From Paenibacillus nasutitermitis (GTDB lineage Bacteria > Bacillota > Bacilli > Paenibacillales > Paenibacillaceae), in the NCBI RefSeq assembly GCF_014641075.1, contig NZ_BMHP01000001.1:868001-932000 (forward strand): DNA of 64,000 bases, in the 5' to 3' direction. This document shows positions 27,650 through 36,388 of the stretch, piece after piece. The position numbers and the translations under genes were made by a program. The notes under the pieces are model-generated. The model did no database searches and was not told where the DNA came from. It saw only the letters and a list, made by a program, of their open reading frames with translations. Position 1 is the first letter of the stretch; each line of letters begins with the position of its first letter.

Positions 27650-27680
27650 ATTTCTGAGGCCCAACCGCCGCACGATTTTC

Positions 27681-27710
27681 TTGGTCAAGATTCACAATCT
27701 GTCGTATACT
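27681..27710 (+). promoter_or_regulatory. Possible promoter for the hydrolase gene
   Basis: TTGGTC at 27681-27686 and TATACT at 27705-27710 are 18 bp apart, about 70 bp before the ATG. It lies after the terminator of the preceding operon, so a separate promoter is expected here. Confidence 0.45.
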
Positions 27711-27779
27711 GACAGGTGTATGTAATCGGTTCCCCCGAAGTTGCGGCAACCTAATACGAGGAGCAAAGGGTGTGATGAG

Positions 27780-28850
27780 ATGGAACAAGAGCTGTACAAG
27801 GAAGATCCTGCTGTGGGTAATGGGTTTCGTGAACAGCAAAAAAACCAATTCGATCATTTGATTGTTCGCCTGCGACAGGAAGCGGACGGGAAAAGACAAT
27901 CGTTATTCAAGTTGGATACATCGAGCGTTGCAGCATACGAGCTAGAGACCGAACCCCTACGGGAGCAGCTTAAGCGGATGGTTGGATGGCCGCTTGCGAT
28001 GGAGCATGATTCGGGCCTGGAGATCAACTCTCCGGTAGTACCCGATGCCAAGGTGAGCTTTGTGTCCGAAGACCAGTTGGGAAGAATCTTCCGTGTGGAG
28101 GTTGAGGCTGGGGCTGGTTTAACGACCTATGGCCTTTTATTTCTTCCATTCGGGGAGGGACCGCATCCGCTTGTCATTGCCCAGCATGGAGGCGGGGGAA
28201 CTCCGGAGCTAAGTTCCGGCTTGTACGGAGAGACCAATTATAACGATATGACACGCAGAGTTTTGAAGCAGGGGGCGGCAGTGTTCGCACCGCAGCTTTT
28301 CCTCTGGAATCAGGGTACATACGGTCCGGAATTCAACCGGGTTCAGTACGATAATCAGTTGAAACAGGTGGGGAGCTCAATCGCCGCAGTGGAAATTCAC
28401 AAAATCCAGCGTGCGCTTGATTATCTGACAGCAAGGCCGGACATTGATGGTTCCAGGGTGGGCATGATCGGATTATCCTATGGCGGGTTTTATACGATGT
28501 TCACCTCTGCGGTCGATACGAGAATCAAAGCTGTATACTCCTCCTGCTTTATTAATAACCGATTTGTGGTCGATTGGCCGGATTTCACCTGGTTTAATGC
28601 GGGCAGCAGGTTTTTGGATGCGGAGGTATGTTCATTGATTGCCCCGCGTTTTCTTTATCTGGAAGTGGGAAGGCATGATGATCTTTTTCTCCACAAGGAT
28701 GCCCAGCCTGAAATCGATAAGGTGGCTGCTCTCTACAAGCTATTAAACTTAGAAGACCGGTTTGCCTCCAAGGCCTTTGACGGCGGGCATGAGCTGGATC
28801 CGGACAATGAAGGAATTGAACGATTTTGTCGTTATCTTTCGATGTGTTAA
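27780..28850 (+). CDS. Alpha/beta hydrolase, dienelactone-hydrolase-like
   Basis: The 356-residue protein has an oxyanion region at LVIAQHGGGGTPEL, the nucleophile elbow GLSYGG (Ser at about residue 238), an Asp in EVGRHDDLF and a His in AFDGGHELD. It has no signal peptide. The family hydrolyses esters; deacetylation or de-esterification of an imported sugar compound would fit, but the substrate is not known. The frame is open from a TTG at 27741, but ATG at 27780 has an AAAGGG site and is preferred. It has its own likely promoter and a terminator after it. Confidence 0.75.
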   Translation: MEQELYKEDPAVGNGFREQQKNQFDHLIVRLRQEADGKRQSLFKLDTSSVAAYELETEPLREQLKRMVGWPLAMEHDSGLEINSPVVPDAKVSFVSEDQLGRIFRVEVEAGAGLTTYGLLFLPFGEGPHPLVIAQHGGGGTPELSSGLYGETNYNDMTRRVLKQGAAVFAPQLFLWNQGTYGPEFNRVQYDNQLKQVGSSIAAVEIHKIQRALDYLTARPDIDGSRVGMIGLSYGGFYTMFTSAVDTRIKAVYSSCFINNRFVVDWPDFTWFNAGSRFLDAEVCSLIAPRFLYLEVGRHDDLFLHKDAQPEIDKVAALYKLLNLEDRFASKAFDGGHELDPDNEGIERFCRYLSMC

Positions 28851-28883
28851 GGAGCGCAATAAAGGTCAAATAACCAAAACAAG

Positions 28884-28923
28884 AAACGTGGAGGGGATGG
28901 ATAACATCTCTCCACGTTTTTTT
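28884..28923. terminator. Bidirectional terminator
   Basis: A 10-bp perfect stem (AAACGTGGAG with its complement) is followed by T residues. It lies between convergent genes and would serve both. Confidence 0.8.
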
Positions 28924-28959
28924 GTTATTCGTCTCCTTGATTGTTCGGGGATGAAGCTC

Positions 28960-30099
28960 CTAATCATTGCTGCTGATCAGCCGGTGGCCGGGCTTCGCGG
29001 TGGAATCCCGGATGACCAGCTTGGGCGGGAAGAACAGCTTCTGATTGTTCTGTTCCGGGTTCTCCATGAGGGAGATGAGCAGCCTGGCGGCTTCCATGCC
29101 GAGCAGATTTTCTTCCTGGCTGATAAAGGTCGGCCTGATGCTGTGGAATTCGGAAAGCTCGAAATCGTCGAAGAAAATAAGGGAGAGGTCCAGCGGAATC
29201 CGGATACCGATTTCCGAAGCCAGCTTGATGACCTGCAGCCCAACGCCAGGATTAATGGCGAAAATCGCCGTCATTTCGGGATTTTGGTCCAGGAAAACTC
29301 TGATCTTGTCCTTAATGGGGATCGGCTCCCCAAGGTCGATGTCGACACAGCGGTAGCGGTGGTCAATGGGGATATGGTTGTCCGCCAGCGCCCGCTCGTA
29401 CCCGGCCAGACGGTCTTCAACACTGCTTGTGCCTGCAATGGCCGTTGAGAGAAAGCCGATATTGCGGTGGCCCAGCGAGATCAGGTAATTGACCCCGTCC
29501 CGGGCTCCCTGGAAGTTATCTGGGCAAACGCAATTCGTGTCAATTCCCCGCAAATAACGATCCATTACGACAAGTGGAAAAGAATCCAGCGTCAGCTGCA
29601 GAATTTCACGATTATACGACTCCCCGTCAACGGGATAAACGATCATGCCCGCTACTTGTTGTCCGATCATCTCCCGGATGACACGCTCTTCCTTCTCGAT
29701 AGAGTTCTCCGTGTTGCAGAACAGCAGGGAATACCCGGCTTGGGAGAGTATGTTCTCCACGCCGTTTAACAGCAGGGCATTATGCTGGTTGTTGATAAAA
29801 GGCAGCAGCAGCGCAATGGTTTGTTTCCCGGGCTGGCCAACAGGCATCTCTTCCGTAGATGGCTCCGCTCCGGGAGAAGAGACGAAGGTGCCTTTACCTT
29901 GCACCCGGTAGATGACGCCTTGATCGACAAGGTCCGACATCGCTTTCTTGACGGTAATCCGGCTGACCGAAAACTGCTCCGTCAATTCGTTTTCCGAGGG
30001 AAGCTTGTCATGGCTGTTCCAGTGTCCCTGGTTAATTTCAGTTAAAAGATATTGCTTGATTTGTTCGTAAAGCGATACGTTTGAAACCGTTTTTCCCAT
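28960..30099 (-). CDS. GntR/LacI-type transcriptional regulator (AraR-like)
   Basis: The 379-residue protein joins a GntR winged helix (LYEQIKQYLLTEINQGHW; LPSENELTEQFSVSRITVKK; GKGTFVSS, residues 8-80) to a LacI-type periplasmic-binding-like sensor (residues about 95-375: IALLLPFINNQHNALLLNGV; LVVMDRYLRGID; SLGHRNIGFLS). This is the AraR arrangement, in which a sugar releases the repressor. It lies divergent to the ABC importer operon starting at 30628, which is its likely target. A 12-bp palindrome sits just upstream of its start. The start is ATG at 30099. Confidence 0.88.
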   Translation of the reverse strand: MGKTVSNVSLYEQIKQYLLTEINQGHWNSHDKLPSENELTEQFSVSRITVKKAMSDLVDQGVIYRVQGKGTFVSSPGAEPSTEEMPVGQPGKQTIALLLPFINNQHNALLLNGVENILSQAGYSLLFCNTENSIEKEERVIREMIGQQVAGMIVYPVDGESYNREILQLTLDSFPLVVMDRYLRGIDTNCVCPDNFQGARDGVNYLISLGHRNIGFLSTAIAGTSSVEDRLAGYERALADNHIPIDHRYRCVDIDLGEPIPIKDKIRVFLDQNPEMTAIFAINPGVGLQVIKLASEIGIRIPLDLSLIFFDDFELSEFHSIRPTFISQEENLLGMEAARLLISLMENPEQNNQKLFFPPKLVIRDSTAKPGHRLISSND

Positions 30100-30124
30100 T
30101 TTAAAACCTCATATCCTTTAAGCT

Positions 30125-30136
30125 TGTTATATAACA
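30125..30136. promoter_or_regulatory. Palindromic operator candidate
   Basis: TGTTATATAACA is a perfect 12-bp palindrome 25 bp before the regulator's start codon. Autoregulation by the GntR-type protein is a reasonable inference. Confidence 0.45.
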
Positions 30137-30449
30137 TCTTATATTCAGAGTTGAAATTTGTAAAGTTTTGAAAGAGACCGTAAGAAGAGGTGTAAATCAT
30201 TTAAAAGAGTGCGATAAAGCTACAAAATGGAGCGTTATGTGGCTATCCTGCCGATAAAAAACGGAAAATGGGCCTAAAGCGTCATTTACAACCCTTTGCT
30301 TGTAATGCTAATATCCATACCAAGATCATGATTTATCATTTGAATACATAACAACATAAAACAATATATCAACCCACACGCTGACCACCCGCATATCCTT
30401 CACATAATAAATTCAGTTCCTCTTCTGAAGTTTCTGTTTTTCGAGTTTG

Positions 30450-30516
30450 TTGTAAGCGCATCCATCTCTTCTTCGCGTAAACAAGTGCGATAGTATCAAA
30501 ATGATTGTAAGCGCAT
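30450..30516. promoter_or_regulatory. 12-bp direct repeat before the importer operon
   Basis: TTGTAAGCGCAT occurs exactly at 30450-30461 and 30505-30516. The 55-bp spacing equals five helix turns, which would allow looping by one regulator. It partly resembles a CcpA cre site (TGTAAGCG) but lacks the second half. The remainder of the 530-bp divergent gap shows no gene. Confidence 0.5.
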
Positions 30517-30627
30517 TCTTTATGGATTGGTGAAAATTCCCGCAGGGAAATTTCATAGATAATCTGATACCGGAGTAGGAGGGCCGCTAGAAGACTTGCC
30601 AAACAAATAGCTCTGAGGAGGAAGAAC

Positions 30628-32271
30628 ATGGATCAAGAAAAGAGAGCCAATAAGCGTGCACGGAAGCTTGGACTGTTATCTCTTGTAATGATTATGCTGC
30701 TTAGTCTGGTTATTGGGTGTGCCAAGAACAATTCCGGATCGACAACTGAAGGCAATACGGACGGGGGAAAAACAAAAGAGAACACCGGGGAAAACGCAGG
30801 AGATGGAGGCAGCAGTCCTAGCAAAGGACCGTTGAAATTCAGTTACTCCAGGCCAACCTGGGGGCCGGCCACCTATACCAAAGGCGGAGCGTATGAGAAA
30901 GAATTGTTTAAGCAAGCAAACGTCGAAATCGAGGCCCGGATTATTCCTGTCGTTGATTACGACGCGACAATCAAGACGACAGCTGCCGGCGGCAACATGC
31001 CTGATGTCATCTGGGGCTGGGGTCCGGTAGACCCGTTCTGGAAGGATCTGCAGAATCAAGGAGGATTCCTGAAAATCAATGAATATCTGGATCAGTACCA
31101 GGCAGTTAAAGATGCTGTTCCGGCAGGCATCTGGGATAAAATGGCCGATGACAAAGGAGACATCTATTTTGTTCCCAATCTGATTTATCCGGTTGTCCCC
31201 TTCTTCATCAATTACCGCGCCGATATCTTCGAGGAGCTTGGAATCGCGGAACCGACCACCGTTGCCGAGCTCGAAGCCGCACTGGAGAAAATCAAAGCCA
31301 GCGGCAAAGGAATCGTGCCGATGACGCACGGCAATACGGTCCCCTTCTGGGCGGCCAAGGATCTTGGCACCTCATTTGGCACATATTCCGGCTGGGCACC
31401 TACCAAAGAGGATCCGGAGAAGATCATTCCTCCCGAGATGCAGGAGGAGAATCTGGACTTCAAATTCTGGCTGCAGGACTTGAAGAAACGCGGGTTATTC
31501 GATGAAGAAGCAGGCGTAAACCCCGATGCTTCATTTGGCGAAACCAAATTCAAGGCCGGACGTGCAGCCGTTATTCTGGGGGGGAATCTTCAATCCCTTT
31601 ACATTGATCTCAAGAAGAGCGTGCCTAACGGCGACATCAAGATCATGTCCCCGCTGACCGGACCAGAAGGCCAGAAGGGCGGAACGCGCGTTGTTTTCCC
31701 GCAGGACAGGGGGTTCTATATTAATGCCAAAGCCAAGGACAAAGCAGCTCAATTTTTCGAATTTCTGAACTGGTCGTTAACGACAGGAAGCGACTTTAGA
31801 AGATACGGCATTGAAGGCAAAACCTATACCGTGGATGCGGAAGGAAGAAAGGTGCCGATTCCCGACGAACAGCGTGAAGCTCCCTACAAAAACGCCCAAA
31901 TCGAGCCGCTAAAATTCCTTGATCCGATGAGCGAGAAGCTGGACTGGGAAGCGCAGGAGCTGTCTTTCATCGGCACGGGCATCCAGGACAAGTTTGAATA
32001 TTACAAGAGCATGTTCGAGAAATATGCAGCTACGCCATATAACGACTATAAAGATCCAACGGTAACATCTCCCACCAACGCAGAGGTCGGCCCCCAGATC
32101 TGGGAAGATTATATGGCCAAAGTGGACGGAAGTATCCTCTCGGATATGAAGCTTACCAAAGATGCTTATAAGGCAGCCCGCCAGAAATGGCTGGACGCGG
32201 GAGGACAGAAAATTATCGATGAAGTCAATGAACTGCAAAGCAGTAAGTCAGAACCGAATTATGTCGATTAA
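30628..32271 (+). CDS. Lipoprotein solute-binding protein of a sugar ABC importer
   Basis: The 547-residue protein has a lipobox (LVIGC) followed by a low-complexity Thr/Gly/Ser/Asn linker. The mature part resembles the LplA/YtcQ binding proteins (NMPDVIWGWGPVDPFWKDLQ; YSGWAPTKEDP). It should deliver a sugar to the two permeases downstream. The start is ATG behind GAGGAGG. The gene follows the regulated divergent region and opens an operon that continues through the permeases, a dioxygenase, a dehydratase and an epimerase. Confidence 0.85.
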   Translation: MDQEKRANKRARKLGLLSLVMIMLLSLVIGCAKNNSGSTTEGNTDGGKTKENTGENAGDGGSSPSKGPLKFSYSRPTWGPATYTKGGAYEKELFKQANVEIEARIIPVVDYDATIKTTAAGGNMPDVIWGWGPVDPFWKDLQNQGGFLKINEYLDQYQAVKDAVPAGIWDKMADDKGDIYFVPNLIYPVVPFFINYRADIFEELGIAEPTTVAELEAALEKIKASGKGIVPMTHGNTVPFWAAKDLGTSFGTYSGWAPTKEDPEKIIPPEMQEENLDFKFWLQDLKKRGLFDEEAGVNPDASFGETKFKAGRAAVILGGNLQSLYIDLKKSVPNGDIKIMSPLTGPEGQKGGTRVVFPQDRGFYINAKAKDKAAQFFEFLNWSLTTGSDFRRYGIEGKTYTVDAEGRKVPIPDEQREAPYKNAQIEPLKFLDPMSEKLDWEAQELSFIGTGIQDKFEYYKSMFEKYAATPYNDYKDPTVTSPTNAEVGPQIWEDYMAKVDGSILSDMKLTKDAYKAARQKWLDAGGQKIIDEVNELQSSKSEPNYVD

Positions 32272-32292
32272 ATGAACGGGATTGAGGGGACC

Positions 32293-32310
32293 GGGCAGTT
32301 TCCGCTGCCC
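32293..32310 (+). terminator. Small stem-loop between binding protein and permease
   Basis: GGGCAG and CTGCCC form a 6-bp GC-rich stem with a six-base loop. The pyrimidine tail is weak, so it probably terminates only part of the transcripts. Confidence 0.45.
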
Positions 32311-32360
32311 TTTCCTTGCCGATATCCGGTAATCTTTCGGAGAAGGAAAGGAATGATGGG

Positions 32361-33338
32361 ATGAGTGCGAAATCCGTCTATGCTCCGCCCGGCACTACGG
32401 GGACGCCTAACAACCCTGTCGGGATGAAGAACAAAAGCCGCAGGCTGGGTACGCGGATTTGGAAATCACGATTTATTTATCTGCTGATTCTGCCTACGAT
32501 TGTTTATTTCGCCGTCTTTACGTACGCACCGTTCTACGGTATAACGATCGCCTTTAAAGATTATAAAATCATTGCGGGTATCATGGACAGCCCATGGGTC
32601 GGCTTTAAACATTTTCATGCGATGTTTATGTCGGAAAAGTTTCCGGCGCTGCTCAAGAACACCATTCTCATCAGTATGTACCGCCTGCTGTTTGGTTTCC
32701 CGGTACCGATCCTGTTTGCCTTGCTGCTCAATGAGGTGAGGAACATCTGGTTCAAGCGCTCCATTCAAACGATTACGTATTTCCCTCATTTTCTATCATG
32801 GGTCGTATTTGCCGGGATCATTTACAATTTCATCGGACCTAGTGGAATTATCAATCTTGTGCTCACGAATATGGGCCTGGAAAAGTTCAATTTCACCACT
32901 AATCCCGATGTATTCCGGACGCTTGTGGTCATTACGGCGATCATGAAGGAATTCGGCTGGGGGGCTATCATATATTTGGCTGCTTTATCTGGCATCGACT
33001 CGCAGCAATACGAAGCGGCAAAAATTGACGGCGCCGGAAAGCTGAAGCAGATCTGGCATGTGACCCTGCCCGGAATCCGGTCCATTATCGCCCTTCTTTT
33101 CTGCTTGCAGCTCGCAGGCATATTGGATGCTGGTTTTGACCAAATCTTTATGTTTCTGAATCCGGCCCTCTATGATGTCGGCGATATTATTGATACGTAT
33201 GTATACCGGCTCGGTATTCTGCAAGCCCAATTCGAGCTTTCGACTGCAGTCGGGTTGTTTAAAGGCGTGATCGGCATGATCCTCATCATTACGGCAAACA
33301 CCATCATTCGCAGGATGGGGGAGAAATCGTTATGGTAA
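32361..33338 (+). CDS. Sugar ABC importer permease, LplB type
   Basis: The protein (about 325 residues) has a charged N-terminus, six membrane segments and the EAA motif YEAAKIDGAGKLKQIWHVTL. Early motifs TYAPFYGITIAFKDYKI and YFPHFLSWVVFAGI match the class. The frame is open from an upstream start at 32316, but ATG at 32361 has the AAGGAAAGGAA site. The stop overlaps the next gene by seven bases. Confidence 0.88.
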   Translation: MSAKSVYAPPGTTGTPNNPVGMKNKSRRLGTRIWKSRFIYLLILPTIVYFAVFTYAPFYGITIAFKDYKIIAGIMDSPWVGFKHFHAMFMSEKFPALLKNTILISMYRLLFGFPVPILFALLLNEVRNIWFKRSIQTITYFPHFLSWVVFAGIIYNFIGPSGIINLVLTNMGLEKFNFTTNPDVFRTLVVITAIMKEFGWGAIIYLAALSGIDSQQYEAAKIDGAGKLKQIWHVTLPGIRSIIALLFCLQLAGILDAGFDQIFMFLNPALYDVGDIIDTYVYRLGILQAQFELSTAVGLFKGVIGMILIITANTIIRRMGEKSLW

Positions 33339-34231
33339 GAAGAAAGGATTTGGATGCGAATCCATGGTGGGCGCAAGGACTCATCTATCTGATTCTAATT
33401 GCAGCCGGCCTGATTACTCTCATGCCTATGGTGAATGTGTGGGCGATTTCCTTCAGCGAAGCGCATGAGATTTACAAGAATCCCATGATGCTTTGGCCCA
33501 AGTCGTTTACGCTGGAATCGTATAAATACATTTTCAACACGGAGGTTCTGCTGAAAGCCTTCGGCATTACGGTCTTTGTCACGGTGGTAGGGACTTTCCT
33601 GAATCTGGTATTCACGGCCACCGGCGCGTACGGCCTGTCGAAGACGCATATACCGGGGCACCGGTTTCTGCTGTGGCTTGTCATCATCCCCATGCTGTTT
33701 GGGGCAGGCCTCATCCCGATGTATATTCTGCTCAAAAATATGGGCCTGCTGAACAGCATCTGGGTGCTTATTATCCCGCAGCTCGTGGCTCCATTCAACC
33801 TGATCCTGATGCGCAATTTCTTCTGGAGCATCCCGGACAGTCTGGAGGAATCTTCGCGAATCGACGGGGCTTCGGAAATGCGCGTATTATGGAGCATTAT
33901 TCTGCCACTGTCCAAACCGGTTATCGCCACGGTCGGCTTGTTCTACGCGGTGGGGCACTGGAATGACTTCTTCTCCGGCCTGTTCTTCATCAGCGACAAC
34001 AGCAAGTGGCCGCTTCAAATGGTTCTGCGCTCCATTATTATCGATTTCAATATGCTGAATATGGGAACCCAGAACACCAGCACGTTGAATGATTCAAGCC
34101 GCTTGGTCGTCCAACCGGAGAATATCAAGGCGGCCACGATTATTTTTGCCATTGTACCGATCCTGATTGTTTACCCCTTCCTGCAAAAATATTTTGTCAA
34201 AGGCATTATGCTGGGGTCCGTCAAAGGTTAA
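33332..34231 (+). CDS. Sugar ABC importer permease, YtcP type
   Basis: The 299-residue protein has six membrane segments, the motif LEESSRIDGASEMRVLWSII and the standard end LQKYFVKGIMLGSVKG. It starts inside the end of its partner gene (ATGGTAA overlap), showing tight coupling. The dioxygenase gene follows after 28 bp. Confidence 0.88.
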   Translation: MVRRKDLDANPWWAQGLIYLILIAAGLITLMPMVNVWAISFSEAHEIYKNPMMLWPKSFTLESYKYIFNTEVLLKAFGITVFVTVVGTFLNLVFTATGAYGLSKTHIPGHRFLLWLVIIPMLFGAGLIPMYILLKNMGLLNSIWVLIIPQLVAPFNLILMRNFFWSIPDSLEESSRIDGASEMRVLWSIILPLSKPVIATVGLFYAVGHWNDFFSGLFFISDNSKWPLQMVLRSIIIDFNMLNMGTQNTSTLNDSSRLVVQPENIKAATIIFAIVPILIVYPFLQKYFVKGIMLGSVKG

Positions 34232-34259
34232 TCAAACTCACAATGTGAAAGCGAGGCTG

Positions 34260-35111
34260 ATGAATGTGGCTTTATCCGCTTACCAAACGACAAAAGAGGA
34301 CATTCTGGCGCACTATAAAGAAAATGGCTTTGCCGTAATTCCCGATGCATTGTCCCGGGAGGAGCTTGATTATCTCAACGGGATGGTCGAGATTTCATTG
34401 AAGAAATCCCCGGAGCTTTGGCATAAACCAATGGAAGGGGCAGTGGGGACAGGCAGCTTTCTGGAGCAGCATCCGCTTGAAATGGATCGATTTATCCGCC
34501 ATTCCGGAATTTTTCCGCTGATTCAGGAGGTATTGCTCGGCGAGGCCCGTTTTGCCCAGTTCGATTTCCGTGACGTGTCTGCGGAAAGGGCAAGCGCAAG
34601 CGAGATGAATTTCCACCGCGACATCAGTTATTACGGCACCATGGGCGGGAAGATTTACGATCCCGAAAATCCCTATATCAGTACGTATACCTGCGTTATT
34701 TATTATTTGTCGGATGTCCATGAATGCTGCCCGGCCTTTTGCCTGGTACCCAACAGTCATACGTATGCTACGCTTGACGAAGCGAAAGAGAAGCTCGGTG
34801 AGGCCTATCAGGAAATTCCGATCCGCGGCAAAGCGGGAACTGCAGTGCTGTATAATATCACCACCTACCATACCCGTAAGGGCGGGCGGGACGACTGCAC
34901 GCATGGACGGCGGACCATGCATAATTACCATTCGCGGGCAACCAGTTATCCTTTGACCAATTGGGCCACAGTGCCGGAGGTGCTGGCGATGAGCGAGGAT
35001 CACGACACCCGGTTGTTCTATTCGCAATGGACGCCCAACCAACTCAAGTATGCCCGCGATACGTATTCGAAGCCGGTGCCTCCCTATTATCCGGTGCATA
35101 TGATCAAGTAG
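34260..35111 (+). CDS. Phytanoyl-CoA dioxygenase (PhyH) family protein
   Basis: The 283-residue protein has the Fe(II)/2-oxoglutarate oxygenase set: H-x-D in NFHRDISYYG (residues about 122-124), a distal His in ITTYHTRKGGR, and an Arg in HGRRTMHNYHSR that could bind 2-oxoglutarate. The family hydroxylates small molecules or breaks C-N or C-O bonds oxidatively. In a sugar operon it could remove a methyl ether or open a modified sugar, but that is speculation. The frame is open upstream to 34167, overlapping the permease; ATG at 34260 with GCGAGG is preferred. Confidence 0.78.
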   Translation: MNVALSAYQTTKEDILAHYKENGFAVIPDALSREELDYLNGMVEISLKKSPELWHKPMEGAVGTGSFLEQHPLEMDRFIRHSGIFPLIQEVLLGEARFAQFDFRDVSAERASASEMNFHRDISYYGTMGGKIYDPENPYISTYTCVIYYLSDVHECCPAFCLVPNSHTYATLDEAKEKLGEAYQEIPIRGKAGTAVLYNITTYHTRKGGRDDCTHGRRTMHNYHSRATSYPLTNWATVPEVLAMSEDHDTRLFYSQWTPNQLKYARDTYSKPVPPYYPVHMIK

Positions 35112-35136
35112 GTTCGAACCGGAAAGGATGGATGAA

Positions 35137-36360
35137 ATGACAAGGATCAAACGGATCAGGCTGATTCGTACGCGCCAGGATAACAGCTGGTCGATTGTGA
35201 AGGTGGAGACGGATCAGGACGGCCTCTATGGCATCGGCTCGGCGAACGATTATTTCAATCCAGGCGCCGTAGCTGCCGTCATCGAGGAGCTGCTTGCGCC
35301 GACGCTGATCGGCCGTGACGCCGGTGCGATCGAGGATATCTGGCAGTCTATGTACCAGAGCGGGTATTGGCGCAATGGTTCGGCTTTGATGACAGCCATT
35401 GGCGCTATCGATATGGCGTTATGGGATATTAAAGGCAAGGAAGCGGGCATGCCGGTGTACCGGCTGCTCGGCGGTCCTTGCCGCCCGGCCGTTCCCTGCT
35501 ACGCCCACGCGAGCGGTAAGGATCTTGCCGAGCTTACGGAAGATATCGCTCGATACATGGAGGAGGGATATCCGGTCGTCCGCTGTCAGCTTGGAAATTA
35601 TGGTGGCGGCGGCTTCGTCCCCGCGCAGCAGGCGAAAAGGCCGGCGAATGCCTGGCCGGCCACAGTCGTGTTTGATGAAGAAGCTTATCTGGAAGCGATT
35701 CCGAATATGTTTGAACAGCTTCGCGGACATTTTGGGCCGGATGCCAAATTTACGCATGACGTGCATGAGCATCTGAGCCCTCAAGGAGCGGTCATTCTGT
35801 CCAAGCGGCTGGAGCCCTACCGCCTGTTCTTTCTTGAGGATGTGCTGCCGCCCGAGCAAATCGCCTGGTTCCGCAACATCCGCCAGCAAAGCACAACGCC
35901 GCAAGCGATGGGCGAACTGTTTACGAACCCGCATGAATGGATCCCGCTTATCCAGGAGCGGCTGATCGATTATATCCGTGTCCGCGTATCCAAAGGCGGC
36001 GGCATATCGGCCTGCCGCAAGCTAGCAGCGTTCGCTGAGGCTTACGGCGTCCGCACAGCTTGGCAGGAAGGCGGTGATAACGATCCGGTTAACCAGGCGG
36101 CGGCCATGCATCTGGATATGGCGGTCTGGAACTTTGGCATCCAGGAAGAGAATACATTCAGGGCGGAAGAGCTTGAAGCGTTCCCGGGTCATGCGGTTCT
36201 CCAAGGCGGTCATCTCTATGCCAATGAGCGGCCTGGTCTTGGCGTTGATATCGACGAGGAGAAAGCGGCTAAGCTTGTAAATCCGGAGCTCAAAACCCGC
36301 ATGTATCATAGGCCGTATCCGATTGACCGCAAGGCGGACGGGACAATTGTCCGACCGTGA
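35137..36360 (+). CDS. Enolase-superfamily sugar-acid dehydratase, ManD/RspA-like
   Basis: The protein of about 407 residues belongs to the mandelate-racemase/ManD group. Metal ligands are D in FTHDVHEHLSP, E in FFLEDVLPPE and E in MGELFTNPHEW. The His two residues after the Asp and the Arg in VVRCQLGNYG match catalytic positions of D-mannonate dehydratase. It should dehydrate a hexonate to a 2-keto-3-deoxy acid in the cytoplasm. Group members vary in substrate (mannonate, gluconate, or very low activity), so the exact acid is uncertain. ATG at 35137 has AAAGGATGG eight bases before it; ATG at 35128 is the alternative. Confidence 0.78.
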   Translation: MTRIKRIRLIRTRQDNSWSIVKVETDQDGLYGIGSANDYFNPGAVAAVIEELLAPTLIGRDAGAIEDIWQSMYQSGYWRNGSALMTAIGAIDMALWDIKGKEAGMPVYRLLGGPCRPAVPCYAHASGKDLAELTEDIARYMEEGYPVVRCQLGNYGGGGFVPAQQAKRPANAWPATVVFDEEAYLEAIPNMFEQLRGHFGPDAKFTHDVHEHLSPQGAVILSKRLEPYRLFFLEDVLPPEQIAWFRNIRQQSTTPQAMGELFTNPHEWIPLIQERLIDYIRVRVSKGGGISACRKLAAFAEAYGVRTAWQEGGDNDPVNQAAAMHLDMAVWNFGIQEENTFRAEELEAFPGHAVLQGGHLYANERPGLGVDIDEEKAAKLVNPELKTRMYHRPYPIDRKADGTIVRP

Positions 36361-36388
36361 TCGGAATCAGGGAGGGAACTTCAAATCG

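Noticed and set aside
30676-31329. 217-codon minus-strand ORF inside the binding-protein gene
   Set aside because: It lies wholly opposite a well-supported lipoprotein gene and shows no recognisable domain.
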